Below the pieces are notes generated by a model. The model was not told the origin of the DNA, ran no database searches, and was given only the letters and a program-made list of their open reading frames with translations. 64,000 bases of DNA from Burkholderiales bacterium. GTDB lineage: Bacteria; Pseudomonadota; Gammaproteobacteria; Burkholderiales; Casimicrobiaceae. How positions within the stretch are numbered: the first letter of the stretch is position 1; each line of letters opens with the position of its first letter. Below, piece after piece: positions 63,860 through 64,000 of this stretch. Made by a program: the position numbers and the translations under genes. The stretch covers positions 558,001-622,000 of the forward strand of contig JABTUF010000002.1 of the NCBI GenBank assembly GCA_015075645.1, given 5' to 3'.

Positions 63860-64000
63860 ATGCGCGCGTTCGCTTCCGCCTTCGCCGCGGCCCTGATGCT
63901 CGCCAAGCCTGCTCCCGCCGCGTTTCCCGACGCTCCTCCGCTGTCCGACTCGCTCGGGCTCTATCCGGCCGGCGATTTCGTCGTCACGACCGGCGACCTC
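63860..64000 (+). CDS. Exported protein of unknown function (N-terminal part, runs off the window)
   Basis: The first 47 codons from the ATG at 63860. Signal-peptide-like MRAFASAFAAALMLAKPAPAA with probable cleavage near PAA, then FPDAPPLSDSLGLYPAGDFV. It is divergent from egtD. The family cannot be judged from this fragment. Confidence 0.5.
   Translation, partial: MRAFASAFAAALMLAKPAPAAFPDAPPLSDSLGLYPAGDFVVTTGDL

Overview
This 64 kb window is dense, very GC-rich, intron-free bacterial DNA. It most likely comes from a betaproteobacterium (Burkholderiales or a close relative) with a mainly aerobic to facultative chemoheterotrophic lifestyle. The pointers are the yciB-bolA-ppiC order, tripartite tricarboxylate transporter genes, a gltIJKL-type transporter, a DUF5648-containing secreted protein, and a KorAB system with a third flavin/ferredoxin subunit. 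Placement below class is inference. Genes sit in tight runs with many ATGA/GTGA/TTGA stop-start overlaps. I saw no rRNA, tRNA or CRISPR array.

Layout. 1-6.4 kb: end of an unknown membrane protein gene, ampD, the yciB-bolA-ppiC operon with a terminator, tctBA without tctC, and a gamma-glutamyltransferase-like gene. 6.4-15.6 kb: a membrane protein, a B12-dependent (class II) ribonucleotide reductase, a hexapeptide gamma-carbonic-anhydrase-like protein, purL, guaC, a cluster of extragenic hairpins, and a beta-carbonic anhydrase. 15.6-21.2 kb: a glutamate/aspartate ABC transporter, an Asp/Glu racemase-family gene and aspartate ammonia-lyase, which together look like an acidic amino acid uptake and catabolism block. 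21.3-26.5 kb: NAD(P)HX repair and proline catabolism (PutA). 26.6-34 kb: a long minus-strand run with quinone reductase, fluoride channel, a 2-keto-3-deoxy sugar-acid pathway (SDR, kdgK, dgoA, dgoK), molybdopterin genes (moaE, moaD, mobB) and an outer-membrane barrel. 34-35.4 kb: an EcsC-like protein and an SRAP protein.

35.4-39.4 kb is a decayed accessory island. It holds a truncated PIN-like toxin with its DUF433 partner, an orphan small protein, and two neighbouring Mu-like head genes. One head gene is frameshifted. The other is split by an apparently intact IS3-family element with a 3-bp target duplication. Beyond it come a secreted matrixin-type metalloprotease and a PuuE-like deacetylase. 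A complete Cus-type Cu/Ag efflux operon (42.6-49.1 kb) lies beside a divergent soluble signalling operon (triple-GAF histidine kinase, single receiver, receiver-adenylate/guanylate cyclase). 53.2-58.2 kb encodes a 2-oxoacid:ferredoxin oxidoreductase with a flavin/iron-sulfur partner subunit.

The most notable system is at the right end (58.2-63.7 kb). An EgtB-like sulfoxide/selenoxide synthase homologue (SenA) is divergent from a TIGR04348-like glycosyltransferase (SenB) and a selenophosphate synthetase (SenC/SelD), with EgtD (hercynine synthesis) close by. This matches the recently described selenoneine pathway: EgtD makes hercynine, SenC activates selenium, SenB builds a selenosugar, and SenA joins it to hercynine. 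The start codons of senA and senB overlap on one GCATGC palindrome. A palindromic repeat family built on GGGGTCAGACTCGATTG occurs at three gene junctions (19.7, 42.5 and 53.2 kb).
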